A program made the position numbers and the translations under genes. Shown in pieces: positions 24,196 through 31,361 of a DNA stretch of 64,000 nucleotides; position 1 is the first letter of the stretch; every line of letters starts with the position of its first letter. The notes under the pieces are model-generated. The model ran no database searches and had not been told where the DNA came from. It saw nothing but the letters and a program-made list of their open reading frames with translations. The DNA comes from a virus. The stretch lies in the IMG/VR virus record IMGVR_UViG_3300008113_011148, positions 1 to 64,000 of that record; one strand, written 5' to 3'.

Positions 24196-24683
24196 ACTAT
24201 TATATTATCAATTTTCATATTTCTTAAAACAACTTTGATGTTGTTTTTATTTCCATCTAAGATTTCATCAACAAATTTATTTGTTCTATGGTGTAATCCC
24301 GGTTTATCTGGATCATCTGATATCATGCTCATTGAACCAATGTATTCCTCAAACTTCTCAGACATTAATACTATACTCAAATTTTGAGTTGAGTAAAGAT
24401 ACATCAAAATATTTTTTAATTTAAGATTTATATCTTTTGTGTTTGGTCCATTATTGTACTTTCTCCACATTTTCCAATATTTATTGAAAAAGTCGGTCAT
24501 ATCATCTGGTGTGTATAACTTACTTTCAACCGTTGGTTCAAATCCAATCCAGTGATTATATTTCTCAAGAATATAGTCTGGACTTTGTTTTAAAAGGTCA
24601 CAACTATCCACATACTTACTGAAATTAACATTGAATTTAGTAAGATTAACAATTTTATTATATTCTTTATCTAAAGATATCAT
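24192..24683 (-). CDS. Unknown protein of the C-terminal-tail set
   Basis: A 163-residue helical protein (YDLLKQSPDYILEKYNHW-like region, WKMWRKYNNGPNTKDINLKL). It ends VVLRNMKIDNIIV, fitting the shared tail. It is the first gene of this minus-strand run and has a TATATTTG promoter box 4 nt before its ATG. Function unknown. Confidence 0.6.
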   Translation of the reverse strand: MISLDKEYNKIVNLTKFNVNFSKYVDSCDLLKQSPDYILEKYNHWIGFEPTVESKLYTPDDMTDFFNKYWKMWRKYNNGPNTKDINLKLKNILMYLYSTQNLSIVLMSEKFEEYIGSMSMISDDPDKPGLHHRTNKFVDEILDGNKNNIKVVLRNMKIDNIIV

Positions 24684-24687
24684 TTTA

Positions 24688-24695
24688 CAAATATA
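24688..24695 (-). promoter_or_regulatory. Bacteroidota-type -7 box TATATTTG
   Basis: TAnnTTTG match, 4 nt before the ATG at 24683. Confidence 0.55.
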
Positions 24696-24743
24696 AACAA
24701 AAAAACTGGTTCTTTATATATAACTTAAAATATATTTTTTAAA

Positions 24744-25688
24744 ATGAAGATTAAACATAAAGTAGTCAAAGAATTCCAGTATCTAAGTCCAGATAAAAAA
24801 ATCTTTATACTTAAAGTTGGAACTTTACTTCAAGAGTATAACTACACAGTAAAATCCGAAATTATTCCAATTGATAAAGATATCATCGATAATAATCCGG
24901 AATTTTTTGAAGTCGTAGACTGGAAGAGTGAATTATTAACACATATGCGGGCTAATAAGTTTCCAACACCTACTCAGTTTCATAAAAAATTAGTTCCTTT
25001 TATTGAAGAAATGGTCCTTTCATCTATTCAACAAAACTCAGGACCAGTTTCAACTATCGATGAATCTAAAGTAAGAGAAGTTGAATGGAAAGAAATTGAC
25101 CTTAATAATAGAGAAAAGAGAATCAAAGATAAAGAAGAAGAAATTGATATTCGTTTAAAAAGAGTTGAGAAAAGAGAAGAGGATCATAAATCAGAGCTGA
25201 AATCTTTAGATAAAAAGGAGGATGAGTTAAGGTCAAGATCAAGAGAGCTTACTGAGAAGCAATTAGGTTTAGAAGATAAACTACAAGACTTAAATGAAAA
25301 AGAAAGAAACTTTGATAGGAGTGTTTTAGAATCTGCTAAGGATTTAGATGTTAAGTATGCCGACTTACAAAATAAAATTGATGACGACTTAAAGAAAGTT
25401 ACTGATAAAGAAAAAGAATTAGAAAATTTATCTAAGGAATTAAGAAGAAAAGAGGAAGACCTTCTTCAAAAAGAATCAGATTTGATAGAGTTAGAAAAAT
25501 TAATTCAAATCAAAATAGAGGAAATTAATTTAGAGGAAGATTCATTAATGAAGCTAAGTCAAGAAATAAAAGATTGGGAATCACTACATTGGAAGTTTCA
25601 AAGAAACACAAAACCACCTTCGGCTATTCCTGATTCTATTTCACAAAGTTTATTAAGTAAATACCCAGGGCTTATAAATATTAAATAA
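24744..25688 (+). CDS. Long coiled-coil protein
   Basis: A 314-residue protein. Residues 1-95 form a small globular part (VVKEFQYLSPDKKIFILKVG ... FPTPTQFHKKLVPFIEEM). Residues about 105-275 are an uninterrupted charged coiled coil (EKEL, KEEELRSR, EKERNFDR type heptads). A Pro-rich end follows. No motor or nuclease motif. It might be a tail or scaffold component, but composition alone supports that. A rho-independent terminator follows directly. Confidence 0.7.
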   Translation: MKIKHKVVKEFQYLSPDKKIFILKVGTLLQEYNYTVKSEIIPIDKDIIDNNPEFFEVVDWKSELLTHMRANKFPTPTQFHKKLVPFIEEMVLSSIQQNSGPVSTIDESKVREVEWKEIDLNNREKRIKDKEEEIDIRLKRVEKREEDHKSELKSLDKKEDELRSRSRELTEKQLGLEDKLQDLNEKERNFDRSVLESAKDLDVKYADLQNKIDDDLKKVTDKEKELENLSKELRRKEEDLLQKESDLIELEKLIQIKIEEINLEEDSLMKLSQEIKDWESLHWKFQRNTKPPSAIPDSISQSLLSKYPGLINIK

Positions 25689-25712
25689 AGAGGACTTAAA
25701 GTCCTCTTTTTT
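25687..25712. terminator. Bidirectional rho-independent terminator
   Basis: GAGGACTT / AAGTCCTC stem flanked by A and T runs. It serves the coiled-coil gene on the plus strand and the converging UVR gene on the minus strand. Confidence 0.85.
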
Positions 25713-26058
25713 ATGATTTTAATTTTTTGATTTGGTCACGCAATTGAGCTGCTTTTTCAAACTCTTCTTTTTCAATTGCTTCTTTTAAAGCCGATTCAAG
25801 CACTTTAACATCAACTTTTGGTTTTTGATTTTTACTTTCAGAATAAGTTCTGGTGAATTTATATCTACCATCTGTACTAACCCAAGTTTCTTTTTTAATA
25901 ATGTGGGTATCAGATTCTGTTTCTTCAATAGTTTTGTTGTAGCGACTATCATTATCTTTTGGAAAGTATTCATCGTCGCTTTTAGAAAAGTCACTAAACA
26001 TATTTTTAGATGTTAGTGAAAATAGATCTGATAGGTCAAATAAATAAATTTTTCTCAT
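25711..26058 (-). CDS. UVR-motif protein (UvrB/UvrC motif)
   Basis: A 115-residue protein. The C-terminal 36 residues (LESALKEAIEKEEFEKAAQL then RDQIKKL) are a classic UVR motif, a helical hairpin that mediates contacts between UvrB and UvrC and also occurs in Clp-associated proteins such as McsA and ClpC. The N-terminal half is Ser/Asp/Lys-rich and low in structure. No nuclease domain is present. Its upstream region carries the same long regulatory element as dnaK, which points to a protein quality control or stress role more than to excision repair; that is inference. Confidence 0.8.
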   Translation of the reverse strand: MRKIYLFDLSDLFSLTSKNMFSDFSKSDDEYFPKDNDSRYNKTIEETESDTHIIKKETWVSTDGRYKFTRTYSESKNQKPKVDVKVLESALKEAIEKEEFEKAAQLRDQIKKLKS

Positions 26059-26080
26059 AGTTTTAGTTTTTTTTCTTACA

Positions 26081-26127
26081 TATTGTCAAATTATAGACCA
26101 AAATATAATTTATGTCATATTGTCATA
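26081..26127 (-). promoter_or_regulatory. Composite element shared with dnaK: TGACA repeats plus -24/-12-like pair
   Basis: Read on the minus strand: TATGACAATATGACATA, 10 nt, TGGTCT, 5 nt, TTGACAATA. The dnaK upstream region (55843-55890) has the same parts with the same 10-nt and 5-nt spacings. The TGG-N8-TTG pair resembles a sigma-54 -24/-12 promoter and the direct repeats resemble activator sites. Confidence 0.6.
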
Positions 26128-26159
26128 TTTACTTACAATTAAAATAAATAGATAAAAAG

Positions 26160-26169
26160 TTAATATATA
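26160..26169 (+). promoter_or_regulatory. Late-promoter-like box TTAATATATA
   Basis: A perfect copy, 4 nt before the ATG of the flavin reductase gene; the next bases GATT are the same as in the copy at 34528-34537. Confidence 0.5.
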
Positions 26170-26173
26170 GATT

Positions 26174-26920
26174 ATGACCGAATTAAAAAGACTTTATAAC
26201 TATTTAAAAAAGAATCCTAAAAAGAAGATTCTTTTCTTAACCACATCGAATAGATGGTCTGGTGATAAAGAGCTTCCAAAGTCTTCTATCATTGCTGAAG
26301 AAATTATGAAAAAATTGGGAGATGATAGATGTCAAATTATGAATGTCGCAAAACTTAAAATATTTGCTTGTGAAGGTAATGTTTCAACTAAAAGAGGAAA
26401 TACTTGTGGATTAAAAGATGCTATACTTAAAGATAAAGAAAAAAATCCAACAGGACATATAAGATGTTGGGCATCGCTTAATAACAAGTCTGATGAAATG
26501 TATAAAGTAGCAAATGCTATTTTTGAATCAGACATAGTAATTTTCTTTGGATCAATCAGATGGGGTAAGATGAATGCTATTTACACATCACTTATTGAGA
26601 GATTAACTTGGCTTGAAAACAGACACACAACACTTGGTGAGAGCAACTTACTTAAGAATAAAGAAGCTGGAGTAATTGCAGTTGGGCACAACTGGAATGG
26701 TTCAGAAGCCGTCAAGTTAGAAAAAGAAGTATTAAGTTTCTTTGGATTTAAAACACCACAACAACTATCATTTAATTGGCAATTCCTTAAAAACGCAAAT
26801 GACGAATCTAAAGAGGGTTACGTTGAAGAATTCGGGAAGTTTTTAACAGATTTTAATTTCGTAGAAAACTTACAAGAAGCAATACTCAGATTCAAAGATT
26901 GGTATAAAAGCCAAAATTAA
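26174..26920 (+). CDS. NADPH-dependent FMN reductase / flavodoxin-fold protein
   Basis: A 248-residue flavodoxin-fold protein. KKILFLTTSNR at 18-28 starts the fold with an FMN phosphate loop, the middle holds IFFGSIRWGKMNAIYTSLIE, which is the typical second flavin loop (SIRWG, then a helix), and VIAVGHNWNGSEAV follows. Two cysteines near the start of the variable loop (FACEGN, NTCGLK) recall iron-sulfur flavoproteins, though the full Cys motif is not present. Possible roles are flavin or quinone reduction for redox balance. Phage copies are uncommon. Confidence 0.75.
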   Translation: MTELKRLYNYLKKNPKKKILFLTTSNRWSGDKELPKSSIIAEEIMKKLGDDRCQIMNVAKLKIFACEGNVSTKRGNTCGLKDAILKDKEKNPTGHIRCWASLNNKSDEMYKVANAIFESDIVIFFGSIRWGKMNAIYTSLIERLTWLENRHTTLGESNLLKNKEAGVIAVGHNWNGSEAVKLEKEVLSFFGFKTPQQLSFNWQFLKNANDESKEGYVEEFGKFLTDFNFVENLQEAILRFKDWYKSQN

Positions 26921-26943
26921 TATATTAAGGATATCATGATGTT

Positions 26944-27294
26944 TCATGATTGTTGATTCTGACTGGTTTTTTTTAATTTCTCTTTAAACAACAATAATGA
27001 AAAAATTTTGTTTTCCTTAATTAAATCACTTGTTCTTTCTTTACACCATTCTAAATCCTTCACTCTTTTTTTTGCGTAAATTACATAATAAGTAGTGTAT
27101 TTTTTTTTGAAATTTATAACATCCCAGTTTTTTATTAAATAAGATAAAGAAACATTAATGTAACTATCACGCGCTGAAAACTTGTTTATATTTTCATATA
27201 AATAATTTATTGTTGATTCTATACTATTTGAAGAGTCTGAAAACTTTTCTAAAATTTTTTTATCAATAAATGATTCTATTTTTTCAGGTGCCAT
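26944..27294 (-). CDS. Unknown protein, paralogue of next gene
   Basis: A 116-residue protein. Its second half, YYVIYAKKRVKDLEWCKERT and later LLLFKEKLKK, aligns with YFIIVAKEKIEDLFWMKDNS and LIEFKKKLK of the 27294-27665 protein. The shared core is Y-x-[IV]-I-x-AK-[KE]-[RK]-[VI]-x-DL-x-W-x-K. It directly abuts that gene (shared base at 27294), which fits a tandem duplication. Function unknown. Confidence 0.6.
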   Translation of the reverse strand: MAPEKIESFIDKKILEKFSDSSNSIESTINYLYENINKFSARDSYINVSLSYLIKNWDVINFKKKYTTYYVIYAKKRVKDLEWCKERTSDLIKENKIFSLLLFKEKLKKTSQNQQS

Positions 27295-27665
27295 TACGAT
27301 GATTTAGATTTAGTTTTTAATTTTTTTTTAAATTCAATTAAATTATGTAGCTCAATTAGCGTTTTGTTTTGGAATTTATGACTATTGTCTTTCATCCAAA
27401 ATAAATCTTCAATTTTTTCTTTAGCAACAATGATGAAATACAGAGCGTAAAGTCCTCTATGTGTAATATCAAGTTCTTCTAAACAAATATATTTAAAAGG
27501 AATATTTGCTAAATAAGTCAAGTCTGTCTTTTCTTTGCTAAGTAATTTTGAAATATTTAATTTTCTAACTTGTAAATCGACCATAATCTTTTCAAGTGAG
27601 TCGCCATTAGTAAGTCCTATTTTTACTATATTATTTATATTATTAGAGACCAAGTCGATATTCAT
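27294..27665 (-). CDS. Unknown protein, paralogue of previous gene
   Basis: A 123-residue protein whose C-terminal half is homologous to the 26944-27294 protein. The N-terminal half differs (NIDLVSNNINNIVKIGLTNG), so only the AK-x-[RK]-[VI]-x-DL-x-W helix region is retained. A TATCTTTG promoter box lies 4 nt before the ATG and probably drives both genes. Function unknown. Confidence 0.6.
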   Translation of the reverse strand: MNIDLVSNNINNIVKIGLTNGDSLEKIMVDLQVRKLNISKLLSKEKTDLTYLANIPFKYICLEELDITHRGLYALYFIIVAKEKIEDLFWMKDNSHKFQNKTLIELHNLIEFKKKLKTKSKSS

Positions 27666-27669
27666 TTTA

Positions 27670-27677
27670 CAAAGATA
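27670..27677 (-). promoter_or_regulatory. Bacteroidota-type -7 box TATCTTTG
   Basis: TAnnTTTG match, 4 nt before the ATG at 27665. Confidence 0.55.
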
Positions 27678-27706
27678 GTAAAAAGTTTATGATATAGTTT
27701 GTTTTA

Positions 27707-28285
27707 TTATGAATTTTTTTTGAATAAATCATAATGATTTATTAATAGATAAATTATAGCAAAAATAGAACCGAATATATGAGCCCAATGACCAATATTG
27801 TCATTGGTTCCTACAATAACATAATAAAACTCAAGTATTATTAGTGAGATAGAAATTATATTTATAAGTTTTAATGATACTAATTTTTTGTATCTTTCAC
27901 TTCTTAATGAAATAAAAATTGAAGCTGACATTACAGCGAAAACAGCACCAGATGAACCTATGATGGCACCATCAACACCTAAGCAGTATAATCCAGAACT
28001 AAATATACCTGAAAATAAATAAAATGATAGAAATTTTTTTCCTAAAAATTTCTCTACTTCAGTACCAAAAACTAAAAGGAAAAACATATTAAAAAAAAGA
28101 TGATCTATGTTTTCGTGAATAAAAAGATGAGATATTAATTGGTATGGTGAAAAGTAATTAGAGGTAACTGGATAAAGAGCCAATATATTATCAAAGTATA
28201 AACCATAGATAGATAAAAAATTTAAAATGCCAAATGCAACAATGTTTATAATCAATATTTTACTAACATAACTCATCTTTGTCAC
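27707..28285 (-). CDS. Rhomboid intramembrane serine protease
   Basis: A 192-residue polytopic membrane protein with six hydrophobic segments. The catalytic serine is in GSSGAVFAV (S112) and the catalytic histidine in GHWAHIFG (H169). The HENIDHLFFNMFFLLVFG segment is the conserved second helix (His/Asn oxyanion side). All residues for activity are present. It would cut membrane proteins within the bilayer; the phage or host target is unknown. Its start overlaps the upstream zinc microprotein gene by 23 nt, so expression is coupled. Unlike many Bacteroidota rhomboids it lacks the C-terminal EILDKI...SLT module, but two other proteins here carry that module. Confidence 0.88.
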   Translation of the reverse strand: MTKMSYVSKILIINIVAFGILNFLSIYGLYFDNILALYPVTSNYFSPYQLISHLFIHENIDHLFFNMFFLLVFGTEVEKFLGKKFLSFYLFSGIFSSGLYCLGVDGAIIGSSGAVFAVMSASIFISLRSERYKKLVSLKLINIISISLIILEFYYVIVGTNDNIGHWAHIFGSIFAIIYLLINHYDLFKKNS

Positions 28286-28436
28286 GATTATCCATTACTA
28301 TTCTTTTACAACCAAGACATACAATGACAGGACCATTTTGTGTCATAATAATTCTTCTCTCACACTTCATTTGACAATCTTTTTCACCAACTGGTGCAAA
28401 ATCATCCTCTATTTTGCGAAGCTTTTTATTTTTCAT
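28263..28436 (-). CDS. Zinc-ribbon-like microprotein (57 residues)
   Basis: A 57-residue open frame from ATG 28436 to TAG 28263. It contains CQMKC near residue 21 and CLGC near residue 40, a pair of Cys knuckles able to bind one zinc. The start is basic (MKNKKLRK), the end acidic. It overlaps both neighbours by a few bases (4 nt with the upstream gene, 23 nt with the rhomboid gene), as expected for a real gene in this operon. It may bind nucleic acid or a protein partner; function unknown. Confidence 0.65.
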   Translation of the reverse strand: MKNKKLRKIEDDFAPVGEKDCQMKCERRIIMTQNGPVIVCLGCKRIVMDNRDKDELC

Positions 28437-28762
28437 ATAATACCTTTTATAATAAGTTCTCTTCTTAATGATTTCAATAAACTCAATTCATCTTCAAATT
28501 GATTAAAATCATTTGTTAATTTTTTTATTTGTTCATTCAATAGTGACAAAGATAAGGATTTTTTATTATATTTTATCCAATCCTCTTTGATATAAATAGG
28601 CATTTGAGATATATCGAATATTTTTTGTTCCTCTTCTACCAAAAAAGAATATTCACCATCTTTTTCTATCAAAATGGTCAAATAATTATCTAAACTGTAA
28701 TAATTGATTTTAGATGTGGTAGTGATGTGATTCCACGGACTTACATTAATTTCTCTTTTCAT
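28433..28762 (-). CDS. Unknown protein of the C-terminal-tail set
   Basis: A 109-residue protein. A beta-rich N-terminal part (INYYSLDNYLTILIEKDGEY) leads to a coiled coil (about 70-100) and the end SLRRELIIKGII, a looser version of the shared tail. It overlaps the membrane protein gene upstream by 17 nt. Function unknown. Confidence 0.55.
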   Translation of the reverse strand: MKREINVSPWNHITTTSKINYYSLDNYLTILIEKDGEYSFLVEEEQKIFDISQMPIYIKEDWIKYNKKSLSLSLLNEQIKKLTNDFNQFEDELSLLKSLRRELIIKGII

Positions 28763-29372
28763 TTGAGTAATTATCTAAAAATAATCTTTCTTCAATAGTT
28801 AAAGAAGATATTCCGTATTCGGAAATTTTATCTAAGATTTCATCAATATCAAATCTAACAGAATTTTCCGAAACAATATTATCAATTTCTGATAAGTTTA
28901 AGTTTTCTTTGACCCTTTGTAAATCATCGTATTTCATGTTGAAATTCTTTTCAAATTCTGATTTTGACAATACTAAACCTAGTACATTTACAACATCATT
29001 TATTTCTTTGATGAAAGCAGATTCAATAAATTCTGAAATTTTGAATAAAGTTTCTTTTTCAACTAACTCAGATGTGTGTATACATACACCATTCTGAAAT
29101 ATCGCAACTTCTTTTTTATCTAAAAAATAAGCCACCTCTACAATACCTTTATCATCGATTTCAGATAAAAGATGGCAGATTTGATTCACTCTACTTTTGA
29201 ACTTAACTTTACCATTCAGAAAAGAATTTAATAGTTTTTTATAAACATTATTAATATCATTAAGGACTTTTTCCTGAGCTGACTTTTGACTTTTCTCAAA
29301 CAAGAAATTTGAAACCTTCAAACCAATATAAAGACCAAGTATAAAAAAAAATGAGGATGCTAGTATTATCAT
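28746..29372 (-). CDS. Membrane-anchored protein ending in a rhomboid-tail-like motif
   Basis: A 208-residue protein with one N-terminal transmembrane segment (about 2-24) followed by a charged helical body. The C-terminus from DIDEILDKISEYGISSLTI to EERLFLD is the same module as in the 22055-22630 protein and resembles the DUF6576-like tail of Bacteroidota rhomboids. The rhomboid gene lies two genes downstream in the same operon, so this protein might be its substrate or regulatory partner; this is inference. An ATAATATATA box lies 5 nt upstream. Confidence 0.6.
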   Translation of the reverse strand: MIILASSFFFILGLYIGLKVSNFLFEKSQKSAQEKVLNDINNVYKKLLNSFLNGKVKFKSRVNQICHLLSEIDDKGIVEVAYFLDKKEVAIFQNGVCIHTSELVEKETLFKISEFIESAFIKEINDVVNVLGLVLSKSEFEKNFNMKYDDLQRVKENLNLSEIDNIVSENSVRFDIDEILDKISEYGISSLTIEERLFLDNYSNEKRN

Positions 29373-29376
29373 AAAA

Positions 29377-30471
29377 TTATATATTATAAAAATTCTTTCT
29401 TATTTTTAGTAAAAGAGTAGTAATAAAGTTGTCTTCAATTTTATCCGGAATTGAAGAATTTTCAAAAATTTTATCAACTTCTTTAATTTCCTCTTCAACT
29501 TGGTCAATTAGAGTCTGTAAATCAACCTCACCTTTACGGATAGCAATAAGTTCTGAAGCATTTGGACGTCTTACAATAATACCTTTACCCTGACCTATTT
29601 CTTTAGCCATTTCCATTAAACGTTTGCAGTGCATCATATTTTTTCCGTCAATTTTTTGACCGTGTGAAGTGACATCTATCCAACGAGCTTCATTTCTATT
29701 TTTTAGCCATTCTTGATAAGAAAGATAGTCTTTACAATGTTGTGAATATCCATCTTTGTTATAAGAAACATAACCCATAAATGAGCCCTCAAATTCTTTA
29801 TCTATTGAACTTAATCTAACTTCATTAGAATCCTCAAAGGCTATTCCTTTAAATTTAGCACTACTTCCAATGCTTCTATCATAGTAAAGAGCGTATAAAT
29901 CTTTACAATGTGGAATCTTTGATAGACCACAGAGTTCCTGTCTCATTCCTCTAAAATTTAACCATTCAACTAACGGAATTGATTTGTTCTTATCATAGAT
30001 ATAACAAAAATCTAAAGGTGTTTTACGAGTTACTTTATCTTTTTCCCAGTTTTGTTTTTTATCTTGACCTTTTGCTTTTTGAATCTGAGCATGTGCGTAA
30101 CCAGCAAATGAGTTTTTACATTTTTTTGTTAAAAATTTACTTTTGTTATCCAGTATCAAATCAAAAATTGGATTTTTATAAACAACACAATCTTCTGGCA
30201 TATTAAGTAGTTCCAATAAATTTGGATTAGCAGATGATATCAGACTAAGAAATCTACCTATTTCATATCCAACTACATCATTCGTATCGTCATTTACCTG
30301 TTCAACTATATTACCAGATAAAATATAACTTATTGGTAGTATATAAACATATCTCCTATCCTCATCAGAAGTTGGTAGATTTGTTCCATAGGCAATTGAT
30401 CCAGATATGACCTCATAGAGTATCAGATTCCTTTCCTTTAACCATTTATAGTCTATTTTTTGATTTTCCAT
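29377..30471 (-). CDS. RlaP-type nucleotidyltransferase (RNA-repair pol beta family)
   Basis: A 364-residue protein from ATG 30471 (an in-frame ATG at 30486 adds five residues). The N-terminus carries GSIAYGTNLPTSDEDRRYVY, the GS-x(n)-G-x-SD-x-D signature of pol beta-type nucleotidyltransferases of the RlaP family (DUF2201-unrelated; Pfam group described as RNA-repair nucleotidyltransferase). A large helical C-terminal part follows. Family members occur in RNA-repair gene sets and in several T4-like phages; they are thought to add a nucleotide to RNA ends. It could act with the CCA-adding enzyme and the 2H phosphoesterase of this window. Confidence 0.75.
   Translation of the reverse strand: MENQKIDYKWLKERNLILYEVISGSIAYGTNLPTSDEDRRYVYILPISYILSGNIVEQVNDDTNDVVGYEIGRFLSLISSANPNLLELLNMPEDCVVYKNPIFDLILDNKSKFLTKKCKNSFAGYAHAQIQKAKGQDKKQNWEKDKVTRKTPLDFCYIYDKNKSIPLVEWLNFRGMRQELCGLSKIPHCKDLYALYYDRSIGSSAKFKGIAFEDSNEVRLSSIDKEFEGSFMGYVSYNKDGYSQHCKDYLSYQEWLKNRNEARWIDVTSHGQKIDGKNMMHCKRLMEMAKEIGQGKGIIVRRPNASELIAIRKGEVDLQTLIDQVEEEIKEVDKIFENSSIPDKIEDNFITTLLLKIRKNFYNI
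29378..29387 (-). promoter_or_regulatory. Late-promoter-like box ATAATATATA
   Basis: A one-base variant of the recurrent box, 5 nt before the ATG at 29372. Confidence 0.4.
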
Positions 30472-30496
30472 AAATAAAAACACCATAATAAGGATA

Positions 30497-30504
30497 CAAA
30501 TATA
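30497..30504 (-). promoter_or_regulatory. Bacteroidota-type -7 box TATATTTG
   Basis: TAnnTTTG match, 10 nt before the ATG at 30486 and 25 nt before the ATG at 30471. Confidence 0.45.
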
Positions 30505-30596
30505 TGGAAAATATAAATAATAAAAAAGAAGAAATAGTAAAATTACAAAAATATGTATCGGAAGTAATTTATTTAATTATTAAAACTAATATATAA
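30504..30596 (+). CDS. Possible 30-residue microprotein
   Basis: A short open frame, MENINNKKEEIVKLQKYVSE then VIYLIIKTNI, in an otherwise empty 110-nt gap. AAGGA lies about 10 nt before the ATG. The peptide would be an amphipathic helix. It ends inside the promoter-like box of the lipoprotein gene. Weak evidence; it may be chance. Confidence 0.25.
   Translation: MENINNKKEEIVKLQKYVSEVIYLIIKTNI
30586..30595 (+). promoter_or_regulatory. Late-promoter-like box CTAATATATA
   Basis: A one-base variant of the recurrent box, 4 nt before the ATG of the lipoprotein gene at 30600. Confidence 0.45.
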
Positions 30597-30599
30597 CTA

Positions 30600-31307
30600 A
30601 TGAAATTAAAAAATATATTATTCGCAGTAATAACTTTACTTTTGGTAAGTTGTAAAGTTACAAGTCAAACAAATAGAGAACTTTATGAGAAATCTATGAT
30701 TAATTCTATCAGACCTAATAGTTCTAAAATCTCTTATGATTTAGTACAAATTAATGATTCTAATACTAATCTTATTAGAAAGACTATTAATGGAGAAGAA
30801 TATATTTTAGTATGTACTTGGAAACAAAATGTGAGTTTTTATCAAAAAGATACTATTTTTAACACAGGTTCTTATAACATTTGGGTAACAACGGCACCTG
30901 AGTTAAAAGAAAGAATTAAATTAGAATCTCCTAAAGATACTAACTTAAGATTAATTCAGTTATTGGGATTGCCACCTACTTCTAAGTATTCCTACTTTGT
31001 TGAGTTTTGGGTTAGACCGGTAGACCTTTTCAGACCTTGTCCTGATAAAGAAATTTGGGATGGTAATTGTGATTTGTGTTTTCCAGAAGGAACTTCTAAA
31101 GAACACATTGATTGGATAAATGAAAATCGTATTTCAAGATACTATCAGTGTGACCTTTACAATCAGTATCCGTGGGGTCAATTAGGTTATACTTATGATT
31201 GGAATCCTAAGAATAAGACACATATAGGTTTAAGTGAGTTTATTATTGATAAGAATAAAACTATTTATGTAAATAGAATAGTTACTACTTCTGAGTATTT
31301 CAAATAA
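30600..31307 (+). CDS. Predicted lipoprotein
   Basis: A 235-residue protein with a lipoprotein signal peptide ending LLLVSC (lipobox Cys 18). The mature part has no recognised domain; it contains a cluster of cysteines (PCPDKEIWDGNCDLCFPEG) and aromatic-rich segments (RYYQCDLYNQYPWGQLGYTY). It should be anchored in the envelope of the infected cell. Envelope lipoproteins on phages are often exclusion factors; here that is only a possibility. Second lipoprotein of the window after 23313-23795. Confidence 0.7.
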   Translation: MKLKNILFAVITLLLVSCKVTSQTNRELYEKSMINSIRPNSSKISYDLVQINDSNTNLIRKTINGEEYILVCTWKQNVSFYQKDTIFNTGSYNIWVTTAPELKERIKLESPKDTNLRLIQLLGLPPTSKYSYFVEFWVRPVDLFRPCPDKEIWDGNCDLCFPEGTSKEHIDWINENRISRYYQCDLYNQYPWGQLGYTYDWNPKNKTHIGLSEFIIDKNKTIYVNRIVTTSEYFK

Positions 31308-31361
31308 GTCAAAATTTTTTTTTAAACTAGTTTAAAGACCTAACTCATTTATTTTATCTAA

